Below, in pieces: positions 1 through 14,100 of a DNA stretch of 64,000 bases. The translations under genes and the position numbers were made by a program. The notes beneath the pieces are model-generated. The model did no database searches. It saw only the letters and a program-made list of their open reading frames with translations, and was not told the DNA's origin. Position 1 is the first letter of the stretch. Every line of letters starts with the position of its first letter. Origin of the DNA: Streptomyces sp. LBL (GTDB lineage Bacteria > Actinomycetota > Actinomycetes > Streptomycetales > Streptomycetaceae); the NCBI RefSeq assembly GCF_029893585.1, contig NZ_JARXYX010000047.1:1-64000 (forward strand). Direction: 5' to 3'.

Positions 1-2160
1 CCGGCGGTGCGGGACGAGGGTGTGACCCCGCCGCGCATCCCGACCGAGGAGTCCGGACCGCAGCAGCCACAGGCCTCGGCCCCGCAGAGCGGGGAGGCGG
101 GAAGTGGCTCCCAGGGGCCGGGACAGGGTTGGGGCGGCTCCGGGTTCGCGACCGAGAACGGTGGTCCGCCGGTCACCCGTCCCGTCGACGGCCCCCCGAG
201 CGAATCGGGAGCGACCGCGGCTGAACCGCCAGGCTCCTTCGGCCACCGAGAATCTGGCAGCGACTACGAAGTTTCCTCCTTGGGCGGCAGCACGCTCGGA
301 GACGACCGTGCATCCCTGCCGAGCGGGAGGGACGACGGTTCGTCCACCGGGAGCAGCTCAGCGGGGGAGGGCCCGGTCGGGCTGCGCGGTGGAGGGGGCG
401 AGGAGTTCGGCAACCGGACCACGACGGAGAGCGACGGCGCGTCCCGGTTCGGCAGTGGCGACCAGGTTTCCATCATTCGTCAGGACGGTCTGACGGACGA
501 TGCTTCGTCCCTTGGGGACGGGGCCCGCGTCGACAACGCCAGCACGGTTTCGGGCATGTCGGCCCATGATGAGCACATAACCTACGCTCCTCCCGCGGCC
601 CAGCCACCGGCCGGACGGTCCGGCACCGAAGCGCCGTCCGGAAGCGCTGGGCGGCAGGATTCGGGAAGGAGCACGGAGGGGGCGCCGCCCGTCCTCAGGG
701 GATTCGAGACGCCTCCGATCTCCGAGTCGTCCGGGGTACCGCGTACGGAGCAGCTTGGTCCGCGGCCTGCTGATGTGAGGGGTGAGGTCGAGACCCCGAC
801 GCCTGGTATTGAGCAGGCGCCGACACGGCCCGAGGGCCTGGAGTTGCCGCCGCAGCAGGACATTCGCGGCCAGCTCCGCAATGTCGAGTCGGGGCCGCCT
901 GAGTCGTCGTCATTCGGCGAGCCCGGTCTGACACATTCGGCTGACTCGCCGGGTCCGATTCACCAGGGCGTTCCGGAGCGTCCGGCGGAGAGGGCGGGGC
1001 AGGTTCCTGAGCATGTTGCGGAGGCGCCGCCACGGCTCGACAGCGCCAACCTGGAACAGGCGCAGCAGCCCGGGGGACGAAACGTTCGCGACTGGCTCGA
1101 TCAGGTCGAGTCGGGGCCGCCTGAGTCGACGCACCCGGCGGAGTCGCTGGGGCCGATTCACGGGGGCGTGCAGGAGCGTCCGGGGGACTCGCCGGGGCAG
1201 ACCCCTGAGCATGGTGCGGAGCGTCCGGCGGAGTCATCGGGGCAGACGCCCGAGCCCGGCACCGCCGGGCCGATCCGGAATCTTCACGAGTCCGGCACGG
1301 ACGTACAGACCCCTCAGCGGTCGGGCGAGTCGGTCGTGCGGCAGGGGCCCGAAGGCGCCCCGGAGGCAGCAGGTTCTCAGCGTTCCGTTCTGCCGGTTTC
1401 CGACAGGAACGGCATCCCAGGCCCACACGATGTCCGGACGACTGGCCGATCCGAGGAGATCGCCCAGGGTTCGCAGTACCGGGACGAGGCGCCTCCCGCC
1501 GCCACGCCGGAGGAGTCGGCCACGCCGCCGCTGGACCGGACCGGCTCCGAGGACTCCTCCCCGGTCACCCCGATCCCGGCCGCCCAGCCGGCGGGGGCGG
1601 GGGGGCATGCCCTCCCTGGAGGGGTGGTGCGTGGCAGTGCCGAAGGGCAGTCGCCGACCGCCCCGAGGCCGCTGGTGGCATCCGAGGGTGGGAACGTCCA
1701 GAGGCCTGGAGTAGTACGGGAAGGGGCAGGGCCCTCTGAAGAGGTGCTGTCCCCGAGGCCGGCCACCGAGAACGCTGCTCCCAAGCCGACGGCAGGCCGG
1801 TCGGCCGCGGACGCCGCCTCTTTGACGAGCCGCGACGGCGTACGGCCCGACGGCGTACGGCCCGACGGCGTACGGCCCGACGGCGTACGGCCCGACGGCG
1901 CCGGGCAGACCGCCACGGCCCAGTCGTCGGTTGCCGGGCCCGCCGCGGAGCGCTCGACGTCGACGGCGGGAGCGGAGCGCTCGACCGCGGGAGACGGAAC
2001 ATCCCCGCCGCCCCGGCCGCCCGGCCCGCGGCCGGAGGTGCGTCCGTCGGAGCCCGGGCACGAGAACCACACCGGTCCCGCGGAGCCGGAGACAGGTTCC
2101 ACGGAGTCGGCCCCCCAGCACGGGCCGCCGCTTGCCCATGAGAACGCGCTTGTCCAGGAG
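1..2160 (+). other. Disordered Pro/Gly/Ser/Glu/Gln-rich linker
   Basis: Codons 1-720 are low in hydrophobic residues and rich in Pro, Gly, Ser, Thr, Glu and Arg, with loosely repeated phrases such as ESGPPEST and SPGQTPEH between about 880 and 1260. No fold is recognisable. It probably acts as a flexible spacer between an unseen N-terminal region and the helical region that follows. A 15-bp tandem repeat lies inside it at 1833-1892. Confidence 0.8.
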
Positions 2161-5100
2161 GCGCGCTTCCAGGCGTGGAGTCGTGCCAAGGACGAGATCG
2201 TCCGCACCACAGAGGAGAGGTTCACCGACGAGGAACAGAAGGCCCAGCAGCAGGAGAAGGCCGACCAGGCCCTGAACGCGGCTCACGAGGCGTACCAGCT
2301 GGAGAACACGCACGGGGTGCCCGAGCCTCGACCGGACCGCCCGTCCTGGCGGCAGACGGTCGAGACCCGTTTCAATGAGCGGTGGCAGGCCGATCTGGAG
2401 GAACTGCAAGGCGGCCTGATCTCCAGGGAGCAGTTTGACGAGAGGTTCGGGCGCCTGACCAGGGCGCTGCCGGACGACTTCGAGATCGCCGCGGCGGCCG
2501 ACAGCGCGCGGATCACGGCCGAGCGGGCCTTCGACACCGCTATGGACCAACCGGACGGGTCGTCGGTCAGTCTTCCGAACACCGTGCGGGATCGGGCCCG
2601 GGCGGAGTTCGGCGAGGAGGCCGCGGCCGAGGTGTACAAGGCGGTCGCCGGCTTGCGGCACGGGCGGATGGATCTGGCCACCTGGGACGAGGTGCACCAG
2701 AGGGGCAATGAGCAGCTCGAGGAACTGAATCAGGGGCTGCGTACCCGGCTGGAGCTCGAGGCCGCAGCGGATGAGATTTTCAACCGGGCCGGTGCCCTGT
2801 CGGGCGTGGATCCGAAGTATCTGAGTGAAGTGCGGACCGAGTTCGCCCGGGATTTCGCGGCGACCACCCGGCAACTGCCGGACTCGAGCGGCCCCGAGAC
2901 GCGCAGGCTCCCGCATGACGAGTGGACGCGGCAGCGCCACCAGCTCGAACCGGCGGTGGACCAGCTGATCGACCGCTGGCGTGGGCGGTTCGACGCCAAG
3001 GTCGTCGAAGACGGTCTGCGGTCGGAGACCGAGCGGAGTCTCACGCACTACAAGCCTTTCTGGCGCGACGTCTCGCGGCACGACGACCGGCTGTTCGACA
3101 GCGTGGACGACGCCGAGGTGCTGGCCCGGTACCACGAGGATCTGCTGGAGGCGGCGGAGGGGGAACAGGGTGCGGGCGCGCCTGGGCAGCGGTCGGCTCA
3201 GGAGTGGGCCGACCACGTGAACCGGCTGAATGGCGCGCAGGAGCGGATGAACGGCCAGCTGCGCGCCCGGTTCGAGAACGAGGCGGGTCTGCTGCGGCAG
3301 TTGCGGGAGGCGGAAGGCCGGTTGCGGGACCTGGACGCGAGTGGTGCGGCCGCGGATCGGGTCCTGGAGGACCTCCGTGGGGAGCTCACCCGTGGTTACC
3401 GGGAAAGGGTCGGCTGGCCGGACCGGGGCGTGTGGCCCGAGGAGCAGCTCTTCGAACGTGAGCTGCTGTTCCGCAGGGATGTTTTCGAGCCTGCCGTCCG
3501 TTCGCTGCCGGATCGTCTGCAGTTCGAGCGAGGGGCGGAGCAGGCGTTGCAGGAGGGGGCTGTCCGGCTCCATGACGTGACGTCCACCCTCAGCGAGACC
3601 GGTCACGTCACCAGGAAGCACGCGGTGAGTGATGAGACGTTCGACGAGCTGATGCAGGGCGCCCGTACCGAATTCGCGACGTCTTATCACGAGATCTACG
3701 GCCCGGAGCAGCAGCGTGACGTGCATGCCTGGCTGGACGCGGAGAAGAACGGGGACGACGCCTTCGGCAGCGCGCTGGCCCGCAGGGCGGCGGAGGCCGA
3801 GTACGAATCGCCGCAGGCGGTGCGGGCAAGGGTGGATGAGGCCGCGGCACAGGCCGCCTGGCGGGAGGGGTTGCTGCGGAGCTACCGCGAGCTCGCCGGC
3901 AAGGGGTGGGCACTGGAGGACCTCCAGAAGTCGGTCGGGCTGGATCCGGAGGGGCTGAGGTCGCCTCAGGCGCGCAGGGGTTATGAGCAGGGCCTGGAAA
4001 CGCTGCGGGAGGAGTTCTCGGCGAGCTGGGACACGGCGCGGCAGCAGGGTCCCGATGACGCCGGCGCTGCCCGTCAGGAACTGGTTCAGGAGACCCGGGA
4101 GCGCTGGGAGGCCCTGGCGGAGGAAGCCAGGGCGAGCGAGGAAGCGTACCGGCAGTGGCAGGCGAACCCGGCCTGGACGCTGCGTTACCCGAAGCTGGAC
4201 ATCAGCCGTGACGAGTTCCGTGCGTCCTTCGCGGAGGAGGACGCGCCAGGACCCCAGCAGGCCAGGGAGCAGCTGCTGGTGGAGGAACCGGCGGGTCACC
4301 TGGGGGCCGAGCAGCTCACGACCCACGCGCCCGAAGAACCCGCCGCGGGCACCCGCACGGATACTCGTTCACCGGCCCGTTCGGCGGCCGACGCCGCGGC
4401 CGTCGAAGAGCTGGCCGCGATGCGCGACACCGTCGAGGCGCGTGACCAGGCAAACCAGTATTTCGACTCCCGTCGCGATGTCTTCCCGCACTTGCGGAAC
4501 GGTGATGCGGCCCGGCACCTGGAGCCCCTCCGCAAGTGGTTCGCGGAGACCAGGTCCGGGTTCCCGCTCACGCACGGACAGCCTGAGCCGGACGAGCAGC
4601 TGGGCCGGGAGCTGGATGAGAAGCTGCGGCAGGCGAACGACGAGCTGGCCGCGCTTCAGCACACCCGTAGCCTCTTCGACCAACACGTCGTCCGCGGCTC
4701 GTCGCTTCTGCAGTCGGTGGAATTCCGCAGGACGCCGCAGTTCTCCCAGCTCGTGGGGGACTTCCAGCAGGCCGTGATGGGCGAGGCGGGCCCCATCGGC
4801 GCCGAGTCGATCACGCAGGTCGAGCCGGACCCCGCCCTCATCGAGGAGTTCGAGCGCCGGTACGCCGAAGCTCGCAACGCCTTTTTCCGTGACGCAGCAT
4901 CGTTCGCCGAAGCCCTCCGCACCGGTGGCGAAGGGCCGACCCCCGACCTGGTGGCCCCTCGTGTCACCTGGAACGGTCCGACGCGGGCGTGGTACGCGGG
5001 GCAGCTGGACGGACTTCGGCAGCAGTATGAAGCCGAGGCCGCCGCGGCGGCTTCCCTGCCGGACCAGGCGAATGCGCTGCACCAGTTGCAGGAGCAGGTC

Positions 5101-8100
5101 AGTGAGACGGCCAAGCACCTGCGGGCACGGGCCGAGTGGGCGGCTCACCTCAGCGACGAGCTCGAGCAGCACTCCGCGCTGAGGTGGTCCAAGAACGGTG
5201 CGTGGGACCACAACCTGTCCTCGTGGTACGACCGGGAGAAGGCGGCCGTTGCCGAACCGCTGCTCCGTCGGCTGGCCGACCGCGGGCCGGGCGTCCTGGA
5301 GGACGTCAGGGCGGAGCTCGACCGGCGCGTCGGTGCACTCACCAAGGTCGCCGAGTCCAGGCACATGATCTACCAGGACTTCCAGGGGCTCCTCGCCGAC
5401 GCCCCCGAAGAGCAGATCCCGCTGTCTTCGCCGCACACGGTCGGCTGGGCCAACGAGCAGATCGACGCGGCGAGGCAGGCTTACGTCCAAGCACGTGAGG
5501 CCGCCGCGGCGGCGGACGGTGCGTTCGTTCCGGCTCCGTCCCACGTCCCGGCGGCTGATTGGCGGACCCGCACCTGGGAGACCGATCAGGAGCAGCTCCG
5601 GGCCACGTACGAGCAGCGGCTGGCCGAGGCAGCGGCGACGGAGGAGTTCCAACAGCAGCGTGCTGCGGAACGGCAGGCCTTCGACGGACTCTTCGACGAA
5701 TGGGCCGTCGGCAGCCGTCATGGATTCGACGCCGCGCGGCTTGGCCAGATCCGGGATCGGGCCTGGGACAGCCAAGGCCGTTGGGCCGACGCCGACTCCG
5801 GTGTCGCCCAAAGCCCCTACCAGCGCGCGCACGCGGCCTTCGACGCGGAAGCCGTACGCCAGACCGCGCTGGACAGGGGGCAGGCCGAGTACAACGCGAG
5901 CTTTCAGGAATGGCTCAACTCGCTTCACGACCCGACGGACCTGGTGCGCGAAGAAGAGGCCCAGCACATCGAGGCAGTGTGGAAGCAGGTGGGCGCGCGC
6001 TTCGACGAGCAGCTGCTCGCGTCCGTCAACCGGATCTTCCCGGATAGGTCGGACATCCTCGGCGACCTGAACGCGAGGGTGGAGGAGGCCGAGAACCTGC
6101 TGCCGTCGATGGTCGGCGATTCGCTGTGGAACCAGTTCGCCCTGCGCCTGGGTTACGAACAGACGCAGTCGCGTCTGGAGTCGGATGTCAACCGGCTTGC
6201 GGACTCCTACCAGGACTCCATCGGCCGTGACGGCCGGGCGCTCCTCGCGGCTGTGGGGATCACCGACGAGAGCGGCCGGGGACTGCGCGGCTCGATGTCC
6301 GAACCGGTCGGCGAGATCTCCGCCGCGGGCAGGCTCGCCGTGCTGCGCGAGGCACACAAGGCTATGGACGAGGCCTTCACCAAGGAGATCGGCCCGGCGG
6401 CCCGCAGGCTGTGGCGCCGGACGGGGGACGAGGAACACCCTCCGCGGGGCGATGTGTCGTCCCTGCTGGAGTCGTGGTACTCGCGCATGGCAGCGGGTCT
6501 GCCGGCGCAACTGGCCGTTCAGGCGGCCCGCGAGCAAGCGGTGCGAAACGCGCTGCGGGACACCGAGGCCACCGTGGACTCCTGGGCGGCCGAGCCGCCC
6601 GCCCTGAGCGAGGCGTTCCGGGAGCGGTTCGACATCCCGTCCGGCAACGTGCCCGCGCCCTTGCTGCGTGGCTTGCAGACCAGCATCGCCGCCCACCTCA
6701 ATGCCGAGTTCGGCAGGATCTTCAGCGGCGATCGTCCGCTGACGGAGAAGTTGGGCGACTGGACGGCCGCGTACGACGACATCACCGCACCCGACCGGGT
6801 CCACGCGCTGCTTCTGCGGCAGCAGGCACGCGGCGCCGCGCTGAGGTCGGCAGCCGCCGTCTTCGACGAGCAACTCGAGGCATGGCAGCAGGACAATCCG
6901 GACCACCAGCTCTCCGAGGCCGACGTCACGCGGGCGCGGTCGGACTGGGACGAGCGGACGGCGTCCGCCTTCGACCTGGTCTTCGGCGGTGTCGGGTCGC
7001 CGAAGGACATGACGGGGCGCCTCTGGGCGTGGGACGCCCAGCAGTCCCGTGAGACGGACCTGTTGCCGGCGTACTTCGCCTTCGAAGCCGGTGTCGCGCA
7101 GGTGGTGCGGGGCGCGGCCGACTCCTACGACGCTCTCAGCGCCGGTCACCGCCTTGACGAGGATCTGCGGGATGAGTTCCGCGGCGATTTCATCGACTCG
7201 TATCAGCGCTGGTTCGCGCCGCAGCCGGTCTCGGGACTCTGGGCGGCCCGCGTGGCCGCGCAGGCCGATACGTTCACCACGACACGCCCCGAGAACGCCT
7301 CCCAGGCCGGGGACGACGCCGCTGCCCTCCACACTCCGCAAGAGCCCTCCGAGACCGTCCAGGAACCGTCGTCGGCCGCCCCCGGGCCCGTGGCGGATTC
7401 GCTGGAGGACAGCGGCCGTCCGGCGGACGGCGCGATCCAGGACTCGCCGGCACCGCAGCCGCACCTCCCTGGGGAACTCCCCGTTGTGGAAGCCGACGAG
7501 GTGCTGTATCGGGCCCTTGCTCCGTATCTGCCGCAGACGACAGAGGCGCCCGGCTCTGACGGTGCCCGGTCGGGGTGGATACCGGCCTCCGCGGTGGTGG
7601 ATCACGCGCGGGCCTGGTGGTCGCAGATGGGGGTCGCGCCGGCGACGACTCCGGAGGCGCTGGCGGCGGCGGCGCAGCGGGTGGCCGACCGGTTGTCCCG
7701 CGGCGAGTCGCCGGTGCCGTACATGCTGGAGGACGCGACAGGAGGTCTCGCCGACCCGCTGCGCGGTGGGCTTGTTTTCGGTGTCGAGATCAAGTTCGAA
7801 CTCCCCGCGGACCTCACTCACGAGCAGCGGAAGGACGCATTCGCCGCGATCATCAGCGATCTCCGCGCGGCCGGGCTGACTACGCAGACCGCGATAGGCG
7901 AATACCACGACGCGGCGGGGCGGGGTTATACGGAGGCCAGGGACGGGTGGTTCCTGGAGAAGGACCCGTCGGTGCCCGCGGGCGCTGAGTTGATCAGCCC
8001 CCTTATGCGGGACACTCGCACGGGGTGGCAGGACCTACGGACCGCCCCGGGCATCCTGCGCAAGCACGGCGCGACGGTCACGCGCAGGACCGGCGGCCAT

Positions 8101-11100
8101 GTCAACGTGAGTACTCGTCAGTTCGGTACCGATGTGCGTCGGTACGACGATCTGCGTCAGAGGTTCTCCGGGAGCCATGCCGAGCATTACCGGACGTCGA
8201 AGAACCCGCAGTTCGAGGCACACCGCGGTCAGAAACATGCCCGGCCGCTCCCTGAGCAGGCGCCCGGGGGATATCACGCGGTCTGGGACACCCCCAGTGG
8301 GAGGAACGAGGACGCGCTGAGCTTCAAGCGGGTCGAGGGCAAGGGCACCGATCATGTGGAGTACCGGGCGTTCGACGGGACTCTGGACGAGGGGAACATC
8401 CAGGCCAACATCAAGGAGGCGTTGGGCGAGGTATACGCAGCGCTGCGGTTGGCTGACGACCCGGATCGGCGGGCACCCGCCTACGCTGCGCCTGACAGCC
8501 ACGCCGACGTGGTGCAGCCGGTGCTCCGTGCGGGGAACGGGCCGGGCGAGGTCACGGTGTTCGGGCCAGACGCGCCGGAGGTCACCCAGCGTTTCCGCGA
8601 CAAGCTGGACACATACTTCTGGCGGGCTGAGGACCGTGAACAGCAGATGGCCAAGTTCGCGGTCACGTCCTGGTACGGCGGCCTGGGGACTCGCCAGTCC
8701 GATGACGCTGCTGCCGGCCTGCTGAATCCGGTCCGCGTTCCGGGCCTGGAGAAGCTGACTTCCCTGGGCAGTGTCTTCGTGAAATCTCTGCCCGGCGCCG
8801 CGGTGTTCCGGTCCGCCGAGGGCCTGTCGGACCGGGGGGAAGCCGCGACGGCGGACAGGCTGCGCGCCATGTTCGAGGGCGGCGACGCCTTCGTGGCGCT
8901 GGTCGCGTTCAACCGCCCGCCCTATGTGCCCAACGCCTTCGGTTTCGGGGGAAGCCAGCGGATGGGGGCCGCGGACTTCATCACCATGCTGCCCCACCTC
9001 GGCTGGTCGCCGGGGACTCCACTGGTGATCGCCCACCCTGTCGAGGACACTCCCGGATCTCTCGTCCAGTGGAGTTCCGACGTGGCCACCGAACTGGGAC
9101 AGCCGGTCTATGTCCCGGCCAGCGCCGATGAGTACGCCGGCGTGGTGGAACTGCCCTCGGGCCGGTTGGCCGGCATCCCGGGCCTTGAGGTGTTCGGCCC
9201 GGTCGGTGGCACGGTTGACGACGACGGCGACACGGTCACACTGCCGCCGACCGCGGTGCTGAGGGTCCGGCCCGCGGGTGCCGTCGGTGCCGGGCCGGCC
9301 GAGGCGTGGCCGGCGGGGACCGGGTATGTGCGCTACCCCTGGGGAGAAACCCCGGCCGACGACACGCAGACCGACATCGCGCCGAACGGTGCGGCGCTGA
9401 CCGCCGACAGCGATGCGAGCACCCGGCTCCCGGTCGACCTCCAGCCGTCCGAGGACACCCAGCCCGCGCCGGACTTTGAGCGTTGGGCCAACGCCCCGGA
9501 CGCCGACGATGACGCGATGTCGCTGTCTTCGGATGAGGGCCAACTGTCCGCCGCACCATCCACCGAGCGGCAAGGTATGGCTGGGCCCCCGCAGTTCGCG
9601 GTGTGGGGGGCCGACCCGGCTGTGTCGGCGTTCCCGGCTGTCCATGAGCCGAGGTATCCGGGCCTCTACGCCGGGCCCTCGCCGGTACACGACGAGTACG
9701 TGCGGCGGTCGGCGGACTACGGGCGTGCTGCCGCGAAGGTGCTGGCGGCCGATCCTCTGGTGTCCGAGTACGCGCGGGTGGCACTCGGACGAATGGTGGG
9801 CGACGTCCAGCGACGGTTTGCCGGCGACAAGCGTGCGGACGCCTTCGCGCCCCACCTGTGGGACCCCCGCTTGGACGAGAAGAACCCGGCTCCGTTCGAC
9901 TCGTTGATGGCAGGGATCGAGCAGCTCGCCGCGGTGTACGCGCAGGAGCTGGAGGGGTGGCCGGCTCCGGTTGGTGTGCGGCCGAGGAATGCCGCGTGGG
10001 ATGCCGCCATGGAGCGGCGTGGGTATCAGCCCTATGCGAAGCTGACGGAAAACGAAAAGCAGCTTGAGCAGGCGCGGCAGATCGAGTTGATGATCGGCGT
10101 CTACCGGCATCTGAAGGTCCCGCACGAGGATGTGCTGGAATTCCGGGAAGCGCTGGCGGGATGGTATCTGCAGAATGAGAACGCGCTGCCGTGGGAGTGG
10201 TTCCTGGATGTCTCGCATCACGCCGGAGTGTGGGACAAGGAGGTGGAGCCCGATCCATGGCTGACGGATCTTTCCCGGGTGCACGGGTGGATCCATGGCG
10301 TACTCGACCCGATGGATCGGTTGCCTCATGGGTCGCTGAAGGACGATCGGGCGATATGGGGCGTGCTGGCGCAGTTGCCGCATGTCCCGGTATACGAGCG
10401 GATGACAGAGGCGTTGCTGAGCGGGGAGGTCACCGGTCAGGGCGATTGGGTCCACCCCCTCCGCGTCCTGGGTAAGGGGCTGAGCCACCAGGCCGATCCG
10501 GGCGCTGACGTGGATCTGTGGCGGAGGCGTCGGGAAGCATTGCGTGATCTGCTGGACCATAACCCCGGGGCTCTGCATGCGCTGAGAAATGTGAAGCCCG
10601 GGCACGCGATGGCGTTGACGTTGGCCTCCGGTCAGGACGCGACGTTCTTCGAACCGAATCTCACGCTGAATCGGCTTCGAGCGCTGATCCGTCTGGCGGG
10701 GCAGCGTGCGAAACCTGACGATCGGTCGTCGTGGCCGGCACTGATGCTGCGTGATCCCGCAATCGATGCGGTGGTTGAGCGGTCCGGAGCCGCGGCGGAG
10801 GTGAAAGCGGCGGTTGACGCTTTCGCCGACTCGGTGGACGAGCGGATGCTGGCCGAGGTGCGCGGGCACATGTCGATGGGCGAGGAGGCGATGGAACTGC
10901 TGCTCGCCGAACCGGCGGGCGGCGGTTTCCTGTACTATCCGCGGTTCTTCCCTGGCTCGTTGTTCGGAGGTCCGAAGCCCTATGCGGCCGAAGACAAGGA
11001 GTCCAGGTTCGCGCCGTTCGAACTGGGGACGTCGAACCGTGATGTCGCCATCGCGACACTGAAGGAGCGGGCGGAGAACCTGGACCTGAGCAAGTGGCAT

Positions 11101-14100
11101 CCGGCGCTCGTGAAGGTCAAGAACCAGGTGTCGCTGTTCAAGAATTCGATTTTCTCTCGGACGCCCGAGGCGTTTTCAGTGCAGACGCCTTATCCGATGT
11201 GGGTGCGGAACATTCCACAGGAGGACGGTCGTACACACGGTTACTCGTGGAGTGCGAAGCATGACCTGTGGTATTCGGAGATCACGGTCGCAGAGGTGGA
11301 ACGGCCGTCGAAAACCCCGTGGGACAACGATATCCTGCTGCGAAACGTCTACTCGGAATCCGGCGTATTGGTCGGGCTGAACGGCTTCAACGCCCGGGAC
11401 GCTGCCAGAAGGCGAATATCGACCGCGTACTTCCCGAATTTCCCCGGTTACGTGGTTGCCGACCGGCACATGAATACCGTGGGCCCGCTGCAGCCCTGGC
11501 CGCAGCCGATGACGCAAAAACGGGGCGCCGGACCTGTGTTTGTTGTCAAGGTCTCGCACGGCCTGGAGCACTCGACAAGCGGATTGGGACGGTTCGGTCC
11601 GAAGCGCGTGAGCGGTTCACAGGACGGCCGCTCCACCGCACGATGGATGGCGGCCGCGGGGATGTCCGAGGCCACTCCCTTGCTGATGTGGCCCTGTTTG
11701 GTCGGCAGCGAGGTTCCTGGCGTGGAGCCAGTGGCGCAGTTGTCGGCCAATGAGCATCCTCCGCAGCGACTCATCTACGCCGCGAACGTGCCCACGGGCG
11801 ATCAGAACTTCAAGAGAATGGGCACGGTGGGGAATCCCTACCTGCAGCCCGGTTGGGGGGCCCCCGAACCCCGGGTCGCGCCGTTCCTGTCGCGGCGCCA
11901 CAACGGTTCGGGCGCGCAGGCAAGGGTGACCGATCCGTACTTCGCCGGTCAGTCGGCGCGCTATGGCACCGGTTTCGCGGAGTGGGCTTCGATCGCGGCG
12001 GATTACGAGGGGGCGCTGCGAGAGCTCTGGTCGAGCGATCCGGTGGCGCGTGAAACCTTGCGAGACTTCGTGTCGGCGCTGTCCGCAAAATACTCCCCGG
12101 CCCTCGACCGGAGTGGACTGGCGGGTCTGTCGTTGAATGAGCTGATGGTCGCCGCCGGTGGCGTGCTGTCGGCGGGCGGACATCTCAAGGATCAGACCAC
12201 GCTGGCTGCTGACGAGGCCGACAAGGCGCGACTCCTGGGTGAGCGCGGGATCAGGACAATCAGCGGCCGGGCGCAGAGTACGCAAGAGTTGTACCGGAAG
12301 TACGCGGAGCTGGGTCTGGACAGCGCCAAGTTCCCGTTGTTCGTGAAGGGCGTGCTCGGCTGGGGCCTGTCCCGCTATCCGCTCTCCACGCTGCTGAGCG
12401 ATCTCCACGCGTCCGGGATGAGTGCCAATCAGGCCGCGCTGACCGCGGCGCTGGCCGGAAGCGCGGTGCACCTGTACGGCTTGGTCGACACCGTGTTCGC
12501 CCCACGGGACGGACTGCCTGCCGGCCCTCTCGCGAACCGCTTGCGCCCGCCGCACTGGCAGTTGTACTCCAGGCTCCTGTCGTGGCCGGAGGCCGCCGGC
12601 GGTATCCGGGTGCCAGATGGTCTGAGGATGTCTGTGCGGGTGCTGTCGATCGCCGACGACCTCCCGCTCATCCCGGCGGGTTCGGAGGCCGTTTTCGGCG
12701 CGAGCACATGGGCGGCGAGGCACCAAGCGGTTCGTGACGCCTCGTGGATCGGCCCGGACTCTCCGCTGGACGGGCTGGATGCGGCCCACGTGAGCGCTTT
12801 GTTCGCGCTCAGTGACGATGCGAACGAACCGCTCTTCGGGGCGGGACTCGAAGATCTGCCCGGCGCCGAGCGCGAGCAGGAGCTGGAAGAGGTGGTGAAG
12901 GATCAGCTAGCCGCGGCGATGGGCGGCGCGCGCCTCCCGTCCCCGCTCCGGCAGTCGGAGATCATCGCGCTGGTCGAGGCGGCGGCAGCGGCACGCGAGC
13001 AGCAGGACAGGGTCCGGTTCGGCGAGATTCGCGACCAGTTGATCGCTCTCATCACCCCGCTGGCTCGGCGGCTTGCCGTCATGATCCCCGTAATTGCGGG
13101 GCTGGCGACGGAGGGGCTGGCGGCACTGCCGCCGGTGAACCGCCCGATGTTCATCGCCTTCCCGGTCCCGGGCGATGAGGCCGTGTCGAGCCTGACGGCG
13201 TCGCAGCTGCGGCCGCGCCAGCGGGTCTGGCCGGATCCGGAGGCGGCGCTGGCCGATCTCGAACCGGTCCCGCACGGGTGGCAACGGGGCGTGGTGATGG
13301 TGGAGAAGTCCTCCGCCCACGACATGACCCCGCTGGCGTACGACCCGAGCAAGAAGCAGATCCGGTACGCCACGCCGCCGGATCTCCTTTACCAGTCGCA
13401 CGGGCTGGTGAAGGACCCCGCCGGTAACCCGTACGCGGCGTTCCGGGCGGTCGAGGTGCCACTCGCCGACCCGCTGGCGGCGCTGAACGCGGTCAAGGCC
13501 GTCGCCAACGCGGCCCAGGTCCAGCCAAGGGCGCGACGGGGTACCAACGCGAGCACCCAGCGTCCGGCTGAGACCCGGTCGGCCGAGGACACCCGGCCCA
13601 CGCCGGCCCATCCCGACTCCCTTTACCGCAACTCCTCCGACCTCCGGGGGCCGGCAGCCGGGGACCACAGCGGGGCGCCCAGCGCCGACCGGACCGGCGC
13701 GCCCGCGGCCGAGCAGACCACGTCGGAGCCGCAGCCGGACGAGGCCAGGGACGTCGCCGAGCCCGCGACCCCGATGGCCGGCAGGCTCCGGCTGCCGCCG
13801 TACGTGGAGTCGATGGAGAGTGCGGGACTCGGCGGTCTGTCAGGGCTCGACAACCTGGGGTGGGTCGCCGAGCGGGTAAGGAGGACGACCGCCGGCGGCG
13901 ATCCGGGGCCGATCATCGCCGAGCTGAAGTCCCGCACCGGCGCCTTCCTGGGCGAAGGCGTTCCCTTCCAGGTCCTGGGCGGGGACCGCAGGTATTACGA
14001 CGTGACGGTCTCCATCAGGCGCGCTGCCGACGAGCCTCGGCCGCTGATCGACCTGCTCGGCGACGAGAAGACCAAGGACAAGGACGTGGCGGGTCTGCAC

